Source: Viola odorata (Eukaryota; Streptophyta; Magnoliopsida; Malpighiales; Violaceae). Taken from it: 64,000 nucleotides of DNA. The DNA is taken from the NCBI GenBank assembly GCA_963691705.1, contig OY829546.1, forward strand, positions 34,814,040 to 34,878,039. Reading direction: 5' to 3'. Positions within the stretch are counted from its first letter, which is position 1. Every line of letters begins with the position of its first letter. A model generated the notes under the pieces. That model was not told the origin of the DNA. It saw only the letters and a list, made by a program, of their open reading frames with translations, and made no database searches. Both the position numbers and the translations under genes were made by a program. This document shows, one piece after another, positions 12,415 to 23,308 of this stretch.

Positions 12415-12428
12415 GTTGCCCCCTCTTT
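12415..12428 (-). promoter_or_regulatory. Polypurine tract, minus-strand Ogre
   Basis: The minus strand reads aaagagggggcaac directly before the LTR start. It matches the tract at 4225-4237. Confidence 0.75.
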
Positions 12429-13679
12429 ACTATCTTATCAAAAAACAAAGTATAACTGAGATTTTTGATGAGCGTAAAGATGGTTGCCCCACGTACCAAC
12501 CCGCTTTGAAAATGCAACATGAAATGTTGGGAACAATCAAATGCATGTAGTTTAAAATGCAGACTTCTCTAATAGTGAGAAAAATGAGGTAGGGCGAGGG
12601 TAGCACTCGCAGTCCATACCCTTCACTCGGATGTTGATGGCTTTAGTCGGACACCTTGCGGAAATGCTGATTTGGTGCTCCGGATTTGGTTTGACTAGGT
12701 TATCAAAACCTGATTGGGCTTGCTGGTGGAAATTCATGAGGAGGGCAATACGGTGTTTCTTTCATCAAAAACTCGTCTGATAGTAGAAATTCCACTGAAA
12801 CGTTTTTCTATATCTGTGGTCTGCAAGTAGGGAGGAAGCAAACACGAAGCAGCAACATCCAAACCAATAATTGGTAAAAGGAGAGATTAAATCATACATG
12901 AATGAAATATTCCCACACTACCCCGATGCTTGCCCCCAAGCATCGCACAAAGATAAAGATAAAATTAGCTTCCCTATCTAGAGAATGTTTAATCAATGTG
13001 AGCATCAAGAAAACATGTCATTCAATTCTTGTCATACAAGCAAACTTGATACGAGCCTAAACGAGCATTTGTATCTTTTTCAGGAGATAACGACCTCAGG
13101 GACAAGACTTTCCCACTACTTGCAGTCGTAAGCAGTCCTCACTAGATATGTGTATGTTTTCGCACTCAGAAGTAGGGCTATGTGTTTACACTCATAAAAA
13201 TTGATACGATCTTAGCCTCATATTTAGCCTCATCGCACGCACAACGCGCACACGCCTTGCGGCCAAGAACAATCGAACGAATACCTCAAGTCAAGGATGT
13301 GGAAAGGCAGATAGTGAGGTTAGTACAACCTCTATACATGGAGGCAAGGCAGGAGACGCTGCTAGATCAGCTTCTAGGCGAAGGATGACATGGTAGGTGG
13401 CTTGGAGGCTCTTAGCGTAAGGTTTAACATCCACCCGAGCAAAGTCATGGAAGAAAGACTTCGATTGAGGATCCAAAGTAAATACAAGACCGATTGGTTC
13501 CTTAGGAAGATTGTGGCAAAGGTTGACGACATTTAGACGAGCCAAACTCAAGATGGCTCGAGATGACATTCTCGCACGTAGGAGTTCTAGGCGCAGACGC
13601 AACTGGCGACTTTGTCCGAACCCAGTCGGACCTACAAAAGTCAGAATCATGAGATAGACCTTTCTTATGAAACTTCAAG
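12429..13679 (-). mobile_element. Ogre 3' non-coding internal region, part 1
   Basis: The first 70 bases match the reverse complement of 4140-4225. The part near 12750-12800 matches the reverse complement of 2810-2870. At 12935-12955 there is a hairpin-like gatgcttgcccccaagcatc. ORFs of 60-119 codons at 12552-13650 show no domain I recognise and lie on both strands. I regard this stretch as untranslated. Confidence 0.5.
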
Positions 13680-14445
13680 ATGTTAGATTTTGTTTGGAAT
13701 AGGTTTTAGCCTATTTGGACGAGCGGATTGTAAGTTATGCCAGTCGACATTTGCTTGCGCAGTGGAAGATTGGCAATAAGGCAGATTGCGTCGAGCCTTG
13801 ACGTGATCACGTCAACTCATGCAGTGATCACGCCCAAAATAGAGGCGCGAGATGAGGCTGAAGGTTGCTTGACGCGATCACGCCTAGCCTTGGTGTGATC
13901 ACGCCAACAAGGACCAGATTTATGTCTGTTTTTGGAAATTCCCAAGTTTTCACTTTTAATTAGTCATTAATTAATTAGTTTGGATTTATTTATAATTACT
14001 TTAATTAATTAAAAGTTCAATTAGAATTAGGACTTCTATTGTAAGGATTTTAGGGTTTCTCCTATTTAAAGGAGCCACCATCTTCATTGTAAAGTAGACT
14101 ATTTTTGATAATTAAAACCTAGGGAAGTTTTTCTCAATTGTTCATGTGTGAACCTTGTCCCTCATTGAGTCCGGACACTCGATTAGGGTAGCAAGTAAAA
14201 CCTGAAAGTCCATCCCAATTATTCGTAGCTCTAGTTTGGCTAATACAGGATATTAGCAGGGTTAGAGATCGTGTCAAGAACCTCACTCGATAGGTTTAGT
14301 TTGGCTAATACAGGATATTAGTAGGGTTAAACAGTCGTCTTGAGTCATCTATCTTCTGCATCGAAATCCAAGCCTAGAACTAGATCAAAAGTACGTGCTA
14401 CGAGCCTTGGGCGACCCAGGATCGTATAAAAAATGCAACAAACAT
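13680..14445 (+). repeat. LTR-like insert, plus strand, family not recognised
   Basis: The base composition and promoter pattern differ from the surroundings. It starts TGTTAGATTTTG. A TATA-like tatttaaagg sits at 14061-14070 after a long AT-rich run. After the promoter, a 24-base word (gtttggctaatacaggatat, then tag) occurs twice, at 14235 and 14300. The end is uncertain (a CA at about 14439). No target-site duplication was found. It could be a solo LTR or an unrelated promoter-bearing repeat. Confidence 0.35.
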
Positions 14446-15744
14446 AACACAGAAATTAAATTCGAAATGTCAATCCAAGTGAAAGATGCACATGCATGGG
14501 CATTCTAATAATCAAGAGGACTTTGCAAAAAAAAGGTGGTATAGTGTAAAAAGGAAAGGGAGAGTCTGTTTAGAAAGGAGAAAGTCCTTAGCAGAATGAA
14601 GAAAAAGGGGTTTAGTGAGCAGTACTCGACGATTGGTCGCAGTGAGGGTAAAATGTACAAGTTATTCAATCTTTGCTATGAATGCTCCTTCTTGAGATCA
14701 TATTTTATTGACTCCGGACCATATTTTGAACCGTGGTGTTCTTTGAACACTTTCATTCTTTAGATTATTTGTCTCTCTTTTTTTTTCCTTTCTTTTCTCT
14801 TTTTCTTTTTCTTCTTTTTCTTCTTTTTTCTCTTTTTTTTTGGAGTCAAATGTAAATATAAGAAAAAAGCAAAGCAAGTACGGTGTCTGTATTTTCTTTT
14901 CTCAATTCTGATCTTGGGTAGCAGCCTTGAGTTCTTGATTTCCTTGGCCTTCTTCCAGCACAGATCACCATCGATCCTTAAGGGTTTTTTTTTCATCCCC
15001 ACTCATTTTGCAAACCAAACTCAATACGCATCCTCGATTCTAGTTGGCAACTTCAATCGAGTACTACTCACTTGGGAAGGAGGAGCTTTAGATCAAAGTA
15101 AAAGAGGCTTTCAAGTGGTTTTATAAAAGAGGTGAATAGAAATGTAGAATTGTGTGCGAAGATGAGCATTGTGGGCTGATGTCTGGAAAATTAAAACAAT
15201 ATGAAAGAAGGAGCAAAGTCCAATGTCATTTTACCGTTATCCCATGTCTAATGATGCATGTACCCTGGATATTATGCAAATTTAACTAATGCCAGTTTAT
15301 GCATTTGCGCTCATAAAAGAAATAAAGCATGAAGGTTCGAAGTGCTCACAGGGATACGCTTGTGACTGCTTACAGCTAAAGCACGTTGTGGATATAAGAG
15401 CAAGTAGGCAAGATTATGCATGTCATATGATTTCAATGGATGAACAAGTTATCCATGATGCAGTAAAGTGATGAATATGCTCAATCTAAGGAAGGTTTAT
15501 AAACTTGAGGGTAGTGCGGATTTTTATCAAGTCGAGCAACATTTTCAACCGAAAAGCGTAGAATTTTTGAAGACAGGGCATGCACATGCTCACACGCACA
15601 CACATACTGATGCTGAAATATAAATTGCAGAAATGTAAATTCAGGTTCGGGCGAGGGTAGCACTCGCAGTTCATATACTGGTGCGGAAATATAAATCCAG
15701 GTCCGAGTGAGGGTAGCACTCGCAGTCCTGGATGGGATAAGTTG
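14446..15744. other. Non-coding stretch without recognisable gene
   Basis: It holds a polypyrimidine run (14768-14842, mostly T with C) and otherwise mixed sequence. Short ORFs at 14914-15126 and 15289-15471 have no recognisable domain. It is probably Ogre 3' spacer plus unidentified insertions. Confidence 0.4.
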
Positions 15745-16000
15745 GAAAGTGGGGGTCGGAACCGCTGCACGAAATAAGATTGAAAAGTGGGAGTTTGAAC
15801 CGCCGCAATAGGTTAAAGTGGGGGTTTGAACCACCGCACAAAATAGATGAAAATGGGGGTGTGTACCGCCGCACAAAATAGATGAAAATGGGGGTGTGAA
15901 CCGCCACACAAGGTAAATGAAAGTGGGGGTGTGAACCGCCGTACAAGGTAAATGAAAGTGGGGTGTGAACCGCCGCACAAAATAGATAAAAATGGGTTGA
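15745..16000. repeat. Tandem repeat, about 35-bp unit
   Basis: The unit gtgggggtgtgaaccgccgc, followed by acaaggtaaatgaaa or acaaaatagatgaaaa, recurs about seven times with slight changes. The ORFs across it (15481-15978) are periodic artefacts. It lies between pol remains and LTR of the minus-strand Ogre, where such elements often carry minisatellites. Confidence 0.85.
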
Positions 16001-16099
16001 GGTAACGTACCTTCGCTTAGGTGTTGCTACTTACTGGGATGCTGATGCGAAAAATAGAGATGTAAAGGTAGAAAAGAAGATGAACTTCCCTAGTTATAT

Positions 16100-17200
16100 G
16101 CAGCAGGAGTGATGAGGTTGGAGCAAGATGCTTACTAGCTTCCTTGACAAGAGAAGATGCTCTTAAGATCCTTGACACCATCGACAATGACAAAATCAGC
16201 TTCCTTGAAAGAAGATGATGCTCTTAAGGTCCCCGACAACATCTGGAATGTGGAGCAAGAGCGGCGAGCATTTCAACAAGTCCTCCTCCGGGGGACAAGC
16301 TTTGTGACTTTGGTCAAGTGTTCAATCCTTACTCAAACTGGATAATAGTATTGCAACATACATTTATAACAGTTCCATCGCAACAAATCGCAGTATCTTA
16401 AAGGATGGCTAATAAGTTCTTGAATAGTGTTCCAGGCTCGGACAATCTTCTAGATGATCGAACAATAACTTCCCTAGTAGAATTTGAATGAATCTCTCCT
16501 CATATGGATTCAATCTATCAGAAAGCAGCCTCGGATTAATCCATATTGTATAGATGGGTAATTGGCCACATCAGAAGGGTGCTTGCTCAGCAAATGAGAA
16601 ACCAGGTCGTCAAGCAAAGTCTTGGAATAAAATCTACTCCTGTTTGAGATTTTCGGGCCCAAGGAGCCAACCCTTCTGAACTATCTCTAAAGACAGTTGA
16701 GTCGCTCTTGGTCTTGCTCAAATCAAGGAAAGATGAGCTTAAAATGAACCTTGAGACTAGTTATTCATAATGCAGGATGCGATGATTTTTTGCAAAAAGA
16801 CCCGCTCAATGTATATGATCCTCCTATTGCACAACAAAGGGGAAAGAATCTTGAAATCCTTAATGGTTCGCTCCTTGACTGCTCTGAATTCGTAGTATGG
16901 TTATCATGTCTATACACAGAGAGAGCCTCACAGCACCGGAACATGCCAAGTATGCTGATCGAGATCCCAGGAGAATGCACATCTATCATTGTTATGCTTC
17001 TTGATCGAGGTGAGAAATTGCTTGCAAAGGGCACTTGGCGACAAAAATATCCTAACGGTAAAATATTCTGAGCAGGTTTACTTGAAGTGTTGGTAAGAGG
17101 AGTTCTTCTACACCCGCTATAGTGACGACCTGAAGTAAGGAGTTCGTTATTGTGAATTGACATAATAATGTTATATTCCTGCAAAACTAGCATTGGTTAG
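16100..17200. other. Unrecognised stretch between Ogre pol remains and 3' spacer
   Basis: Two overlapping ORFs on opposite strands (16751-17071 plus, 106 codons; 17193-16765 minus, 142 codons) have no domain I recognise. A duplicated theme (ttccttga, then aagaagatg(a)tgctcttaag) occurs at 16140-16170 and 16200-16230. It may be a captured host fragment or degraded integrase C-terminal and spacer sequence. I cannot decide. Confidence 0.3.
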
Positions 17201-17224
17201 TGGTGTTATTTCAAATGCAGTCCT

Positions 17225-18933
17225 TATAACCCAAACTATTCCCTAGTGCCACCGACACCGTGCTTCCTTTCGAGTAGGAGGCGACCTTAACCCACTTAGT
17301 GAAGTAATCAATTACCACAAGGATGAAGCGATGACCATTAGAAGCTTTTGGATGAATTTAGCCGATGATATCAATTCCCCAAATTGTGAAGGGCCAAGGT
17401 GACATCATGCTGAAAAGAGGAGTTGGAGGGACATGGAGATGTTCAGCGTAAATTTAGCATTTGTGGCATTTTCGGAAGTAGTCTATGCAATCTCGATAAA
17501 CGGTGAGCCAAAAATAACCTCGTCTCATTATTTGTCTCGCCATCATGTGCCCAGTAGCATGCGTGGGCAGACCCCTTCATCGATCTCTGTCATGATCTTC
17601 TTGGCCTCAGAAACAGTGACAGAATGAAGTAAGGTTCCATCTACCCTTCTATTATACAAAACCTCACCATCGAGGTACAAATCTAAAGCCAAGCGCTAAA
17701 GAGTCTTCTTACTACTCCGGCTTGCCCCCGGTGGGTATTCCCGATATTTGATAAATCGTACCAGATTGTAGAACCACGACCTTCCATCATGCTCATCTTC
17801 TAGGGCAGCACAACATGGTAGCATTTCCTTTACTTCTACGCTCAATGGTTGAAGCATTATCCCACATTCCAATTTGAACATTGAAGCCAGAATGGCTAAT
17901 ACGTCCGCGAAATGATTCTTTTCTCTATCAATTCGATCAAAATTGGTTTCTTCAAACTCATCCACAGGTTGGTGAGCAACCTTTGATAAGGTATCAATTT
18001 TGAACCCCTGGTTTGCCATAAGTCTTAGGCCTGATAGACGACGAGGGTCGAGTCCCCGAAGATTTTTAACTTTTTCACCTTTAGATCAATCGCTGCTATT
18101 AGCCCACTAACGCATGCCTCATATTAGGCAATATTGTTTGTACACGGGAAATTCAACTTGCATGCTACAGGGAACTAACGACCATCTGGAGCTATGACTA
18201 CAACACCCACTCCTTTTCTCGAGAGGTTCACCGCACTATCGAAGAACATGGTCCACCAATCATCTTCCTCGGTATCTTCCATAGGCTCAGTGTGGATTAT
18301 CACGATATCTTCATCTGGGAAGTCAAACTCTCAAGGCTCATACTCATTCATAGCATGATCAGCCAAGTGGTCGGCGAGAGCGCTTGCCTTAACCGCCTTT
18401 CGCGTCACATAGATGATCTGGTATTCTGCCAACAAGAGTTGCCATCTGCAAATTTGACTTGACAAATAAGGCTTCTCGAAGATGTATTTTAGGGGATCCA
18501 TGCAAGAAATCAACCATGTCGTGTAATACAACATATATTGTCTAAGTCTTTGTGCACTCCATGCTAAAGCGCAACACGTCTGTTCTAGTGCAGAATAACG
18601 TATCTCACATTCGTTAGCTTCTTACTCAGATAGTAGATAGCTTGCTCATGTCTCCCAGACTCATCGTGCTCCCCCAAATACATCCCATGGCACTGGCCGT
18701 GACCGTCAAGTACATAAGTAAAGGGCGCTCTAGCGTTGGAGGGACTAACACCGGAGGACTCTGCAGATATGTCTTGATCTTCTCAAAAGCTCTCTGGCAA
18801 TCCTCATCCCATTCAGCGTCTCCATTCTTTCTTAATATTTTGAACATCGACTCACAGGGAAGTGTTAACTGCCTGATAAATCAGGCGATATAGGTGATGC
18901 GCCCCAAGAAGCTCCGTACCTCCTTTTCGCCCT
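17225..18933 (-). pseudogene. Ogre/Tat pol remains (RT C-terminus, RNase H, linker, integrase start)
   Basis: Reading down the minus strand, an EKEVRSFLGRITYIA block (end of RT palm/thumb) sits at about 18930-18890, followed by an AFEKIKTYLQSPPVLVPP block (18847-18626). At 18534-18331 come MDPLKYIFEKP, then RWQLLLAEYQIIYV and ADHLADH, as in Tat RNase H. At about 18290-18050 is the second RNase H (FFDSAVN, GVGVVVIAPDGR), then the linker at 18019-17696. Near 17385-17290 is integrase core (WGIDIIG, then FILVVIDYFTKWVK). Many stops and frameshifts occur. Gag, protease and most of RT are missing because the 5' side is fused to an LTR fragment at 18934. Confidence 0.85.
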
Positions 18934-19428
18934 AAGGCGGTCGTGCGAGGAACATAACGAGGGAGGAGGTGCATGACTATTAATTATCTAGACCGTTGAT
19001 CTTGTTTGACTCTTGCTTGGTCAAACAAATCAACAGTGGATGATGAAAAGCCATCTCAGTTCAATTATTCAATCTATGGCTTGAGAATACTCGCTCGGAA
19101 CCGATAGAAGTTCGAACGGAAAAAAATGCTAAAGTAAAGTGAACTAAACAAAATAAAATGAAATGACGTGAAACAAAATAATAGTAGAAAATATATCGTT
19201 AATAAATGAAAGTGTTCGATCTACGGTCCGAGGAATACCGCTCGGGACCGATAGAAGTTCGAACGAAAAAATAATAAAATATGAAAAAAAGGAAATGACA
19301 CGAAATGACATAAAATAGAAAAATAACTAGCAAATGATTGACAAAAATAGAAATGCTATTTAAAAGGTTGATAAATGATAAACGATATAAAAAAATGTGA
19401 AAATGCTTCAAAAAATCGGGTAGCAATA
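18934..19428 (-). mobile_element. Ogre LTR fragment fused to pol
   Basis: It matches 11837-12414 with an internal deletion of about 80 bases. It ends at 19428 where the other copy starts its LTR (gggtagcaata here against gagtagcaaca). At its lower end it passes directly into RT sequence, so the rest of the LTR, PBS, gag, protease and RT N-terminus are deleted. Confidence 0.8.
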
Positions 19429-20148
19429 GGCCCGAGCTAACCCTAAGCCGCAACCGAACCACTACTGAGGGCCCGAGCTCACCCTAGCCCGCCCAACTTT
19501 GAGGCCATGACCTAGGCCACCTATTCCACCCTAAATGGGCTTGAAAACCCATCTAAATAACAAAGACAATTAAGCAAGAAGAGCAACTCATTTTCTAAAG
19601 AGAGGCAAACTTGTCACAAATTGCTAATTTCTACTAGGTATAAATAGCTAGTTTTCATCTTTCTTCATTAGTTTAATGATTAGTGAATTTTCTTAGATTT
19701 GAGATTACTCCTCCCTTATTCACCTTAAACTCATATTGTGAAATACTAAGTTGGATGATACCTTGTTACCTTGCAAGTAAAACGTAAATCATCGATTTGT
19801 TGTAATTCATTGTTTCTTTGTATTTGTAATTGTTGTGTGTTTGGAACCAACCGTTGTGTTCTTATTATCATTTGTAATCATTTGTAACTGTGTGTCTATT
19901 CAAACCGTTCATCAAGTTAATCTCAAGTGAACAATCATTTGTTCGTTCAAGATAAACTTCAAGGAATCATTCCAGGTATGTTCTTTCTAATTCGTGTGTC
20001 ATTCTTCTTGTGTTTACTTCCGCATTCATTCTACATCTTTTACTTTTAATTTCTGTTTGTTTTCTCTTTGGTTGTCATCAAATTCATTGAGCTAGATCCT
20101 ATTCAAATTCATACACATTCGGCTTACATAAGAGGTTAAATTGTATCA
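19429..20148 (+). mobile_element. Chromovirus LTR fragment, plus strand
   Basis: This is a relative of the LTR at 20253-21518. It shares a TATA box (tataaata at 19639), then the ordered blocks tgagat(a/t)actcctc, aaactcat(t/a)ttgtg, and gcaagtaaaacgtaaa(c/t)catc, and an end cggct...gtatca at 20148. No PBS follows it. The 5' part may be lost at the junction with the Ogre LTR fragment. Confidence 0.65.
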
Positions 20149-20247
20149 AGGAGAGGGGGCCCTCTCCAAAAAGTTCTGGAAGCTTAAATAGTAATTGCTT
20201 CCTGATTGTTTATTTGTTTCTGATATTATTTTTGATGAACATTCATA
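20149..20247. other. Short flank of the inverted-LTR chromovirus
   Basis: It contains a perfect palindrome ggagagggggccctctcc (20150-20167) just after the preceding LTR end. No PBS or gene is seen. Confidence 0.4.
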
Positions 20248-20252
20248 GTAGG
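20248..20252. repeat. Target-site duplication GTAGG (left)
   Basis: GTAGG directly precedes the element terminus TGATGCGATC. The same five bases directly follow the opposite terminus at 27912-27916. Confidence 0.75.
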
Positions 20253-20499
20253 TGATGCGATCATGGACCCCTCACACCTTGAGGCTGAGGATACCGAGCT
20301 TAAGGGGCCAATCACACGAAGCCAAACAAAGAAGCTAGCCCTTTGGTTCGAGCATGAGATGAGCAAAGACCAACCAAGAGTCGAGGAACGGGTCATAATG
20401 GTGGTCGTTCACCATATCGAGAATCTATCGGGAAGCCGACAAACTATCGGGAGCCTAGCGAGAGGCATTAGCGAAGCCAGCGCCAACCTTGAGCCCTTC

Positions 20500-20838
20500 G
20501 TGCAAGCTAACGGGAACCTATCAGGAGATCAGGTTACCGGGAGGAGTTTATCGGGAGATATGGACGAGGACCACCAACCCGATAACCTTTAGGCAAACTA
20601 CTGGGAGAAGCCTAGGGCATCTTTACCATGAAGTTATTCTGCACCGAGGAGTTACCGGAAGGAGTCTATTGGGAGACATGGGCGAGGACCTCACCAACCC
20701 GATAACCCTTGGGAAAAACTACCGGGAACCTATCGAGAGAGGAGGTTACCGGGAGGATTCTATCGGGAGACATGGGCAAGGACCGCTCCAACCCCATAAC
20801 CTTTGGGCAAACTACCGGGAGAAGCCTATGCCATCTTT
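20500..20838 (+). repeat. Tandem repeat in the LTR, about 95-110-bp unit
   Basis: Units contain gttaccgggagga, tatcgggagacatgggcgagg, accaacccgataacc and gggcaaactaccgggagaag. About three copies are here; the right LTR (27230-27690) has more. The two LTRs differ by 90 bp, close to one unit. Confidence 0.75.
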
Positions 20839-21010
20839 CGTGTGAATCATACCTTGGCCGAGCAGACCATGAAGACTTCCGCAAGCCTTATAGCTCCAAT
20901 GGCCATGGCATGAGGAGTCCCGACACCAACCCTAGTAAGTCATGAATCCGTCCGGACTTTCGACCTCGAGCCACTCAAGCATCATAGGCTTGACTACTTT
21001 TATGACTTAG

Positions 21011-21018
21011 TATAAATA
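21011..21018 (+). promoter_or_regulatory. TATA box of chromovirus 5' LTR
   Basis: The sequence is tataaatacc, 758 bases from the LTR start. The right LTR has it on the minus strand (27053-27063), so the right LTR's promoter points back into the element. Confidence 0.6.
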
Positions 21019-21520
21019 CCGAACTTAGCTACTATTTTCTTTAGTTTAGATATTTGAGTGATTTTGTTGAGTTGAGATAACTCCTCATTTATCCTCCTAA
21101 ACTCATTTTGTGGACTTCTAAGCCTTGATGGTGCTTTGATACTCCGCAAGTAAAACGTAAACCATCATTTTTTTGTATTTGTGTAATCGTTTGCTAGCCG
21201 TTCTTGTAAACGAATCCTTTTGTGAAATATATGTGTATGTTCTTTCCATTTCCAATCTCAACACGTGTATTCAACATGCTTCTCAATAATCTTCACCGTG
21301 CTCCAGTCCCTCCACCTTTCCCTTCTTGTTCATCTTGGTAACGTTCTTCCATTCCCTAGTCATCTTTGCTTGCATTCCACTGCGCATCCGTACTGTCTCC
21401 TTCCTTCTTTGTGTTTATTATTATGTTATTATTTGTCTAAGTTAGCTCCTAGGCTAGATCCTCAAAAGCTCCATAACATATATTCGGCCAACTCTCACAA
21501 TGAGGCCGGATCGTATCATG

Positions 21521-21532
21521 TGGTAGTGGAGC
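21521..21532 (+). promoter_or_regulatory. Primer-binding site of the inverted-LTR chromovirus
   Basis: TGGTAGTGGAGC lies two bases after the LTR end. It matches the PBS word TGGTAGCGGAGC of two other elements in this window with one C-to-T change. Its place supports the left LTR being the correctly oriented 5' LTR. Confidence 0.6.
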
Positions 21533-22733
21533 TATTGGTGCCTTGGAGTTCTCTTTGTGCTGTCACTGATTCCCCACCCAAAAAGTGTCGAACATTGATT
21601 CATCTAGTATCAATCTTCTTGTGTTTGTGTTTTCTTGAGTTGGACTTACCGTGTCACACTTTGAAATACCTTTCGACTGCATTCCGGGCAAGATAAAATT
21701 GCCAACCGAGGCAGTCCATGTTCATTTCGTATTCTTAAGTTGTTTTGAGTTTGACGTCTATATGTTCATCTTGCGAATAGTGTCAACCGAGTCTTCCCTA
21801 TGATTTCTAGTTTTTATTGTGTCTTGAGTCTTGTTCTTTGAATCTAGATTCGTGTGATATAACTTGGTGATTTTTATGGTAACATTTGCTAGCTCAAAAG
21901 GGCAAAAAGTCGAAGGTGTGTTCTTGGTGTTCATCCTTGTTCATCTGAGAAGAGAGTGGCTTGTGTGAGGGAGCACATTTTTTATCCAAAATACTTTCAA
22001 AAAGCTAAACCATACGTGTTTCCCTCTAAACAAATATTTTCCTCAAATCGTCGGCCATCAACGTCCATCCCATGCATTTAATGCACAAGCTAACCCTCTC
22101 TCCTATCTCCTCAAAAATACCTCACCAAAACATCTAGTCTAGCCAAACGTTGTCAACTTAAGTAGCATCTAGCTAAGAGAGAGTCCTAGTTGGTCCAACA
22201 AAGATCCGATCCACATCACCAATTATCTCCAATTTTTACTTGAGTCTTGTGTCGTCCTTCCATCTTGAGTCACTAACCAAATCTACCATCGAAGTCTTCA
22301 TTGAGTCTGGTACCTCTTCCACGATACCTTTCCCATCCCATCTCTCGGTACTTTCCAAACAAATCTTCCGTACTCATCTACCGATACTTCCCCCGTCTAC
22401 TTTCCTGAGTCCTCTTGAGTCTACCAATACCTCCCCATCTCATCTATCGATACTTCCCCATCTCATCTACCGATACTTTCCCCCTATCTAACCTTTCGAT
22501 ACTTTCCCCATCTCACCCCAAACTCTTGAGCATTTGTGAAGATAATTGTGTACTTCTTTACTTGAAGGGCGAGGTTAGTGCGGTAAGGTATAGAAAGTAT
22601 AGCACGGCTTGGAAGCGAGAAAGAGCGATGGTGAGGTTATCTTTTGTGAGTGTCCAAACACGTGAGTTTAAACACGTGAGGAGAGAGATTATTTTGCTAA
22701 CCTTTGTTTAAGTGTGCAGGTACAAATTTCATA
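21533..22733 (+). other. Leader between PBS and gag
   Basis: A 1.2-kb untranslated leader. At 22320-22510 it holds a degenerate array of about 22-bp units (catct, then accgatactttcccc). No protein domain is seen. A splice-acceptor-like ttaagtgtgcag lies at 22708-22719, shortly before the gag ATG. Confidence 0.5.
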
Positions 22734-23308
22734 ATGTCGGGCCAAAGTGTGGTTGGTACTAATGAGGGTAGAACCACGAATGTCCTTAACTGGATTCTCA
22801 TAGCCTTAGCCGAAATGAAGCTAACCTTGGCTAAGTTTGAGGTGCGCCAAGCCTTATGAGCAGAAAACCTAATGTGCCATGACCTAGAAGCGGACCAAAC
22901 ATCTGATACCTCTATTTCTCCACCACCCCCGCAAAACCAAATATATGATACCTCCGTTGCTCCACTACCCCCGCAATACCGATCATCCAATACCCCCACC
23001 CCTCAACAAATTGCGAAAAATGACTCCATTACCAATAATGACCCCATTACCGATAATAAACCCATTACCGATAATAACCCCATTACTGATAATGATCCCA
23101 TTACCGATAATTACCCATATGATCATGATGGCGATGATAGAGAGAATGAATTAGAGGCGGAAGAAGCCGAGAGTAGTGAGAAAGAAGTAAGTTCCGCAAC
23201 GGCTATAACTTTAGTAGTACGAAGGATCATGAGTGCTCAATTAAATTTTGTGGCTAGTTGTGAAGAACAAAGAGAGAACCTTTTCCATTCGAGGTGTGAG
23301 ATTTAAGG
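22734..23308 (+). pseudogene. Chromovirus gag, capsid and zinc knuckle deleted
   Basis: The ATG at 22734 starts MSGQSVVGTNEGR. One in-frame TGA at 22857 is followed by the same frame to the stop at 23306. The usual capsid (WW...QWE-type) and CCHC knuckle are absent. In their place lies a low-complexity stretch with five copies of a PITDN-type hexapeptide. The C-terminal ITLVVRRIMSAQ and EEQRENLFHSRCEI blocks are normal for the gag-protease junction. The gag is about half the usual length. Confidence 0.7.
23026..23120 (+). repeat. 18-bp tandem repeat in gag
   Basis: The unit ccattaccgataataacc, with single-base changes, occurs five times in frame and codes the repeated PITDN(N/D/K) hexapeptide. 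Confidence 0.85.

Larger units (their letters stand above)
20253..21518 (+). mobile_element. 5' LTR of the chromovirus (1266 bp, correct orientation)
   Basis: It runs TGATGCGATC...GATCGTATCA. A plus-strand TATA box is at 21011. The relative at 19429-20148 and the LTR at 40284-39401 have the same polarity (start TGATGCGA, end CGTATCA, then PBS). Its first part encodes MDPSHLEAEDTELK then GPITRSQTKK. This resembles the polyprotein C-terminus that reads into the 3' LTR in such elements, so it is expected in a 3' LTR and is merely duplicated here. Confidence 0.75.

Noticed and set aside
15481..15978. 165-codon minus-strand ORF with repeated HFHL and CGGxHP strings
   Set aside because: It is an artefact of the 35-bp tandem repeat, open in all three frames.
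20150..20167. ggagagggggccctctcc palindrome as a polypurine tract or terminator
   Set aside because: It follows an LTR end rather than preceding an LTR start, and there is no T run for a terminator.
20263..20592. 109-codon ORF starting MDPSHLEAEDTELK as a possible gene of its own
   Set aside because: It lies in an LTR. Its start resembles the polyprotein C-terminus that reads into the 3' LTR, and the rest is tandem repeat.
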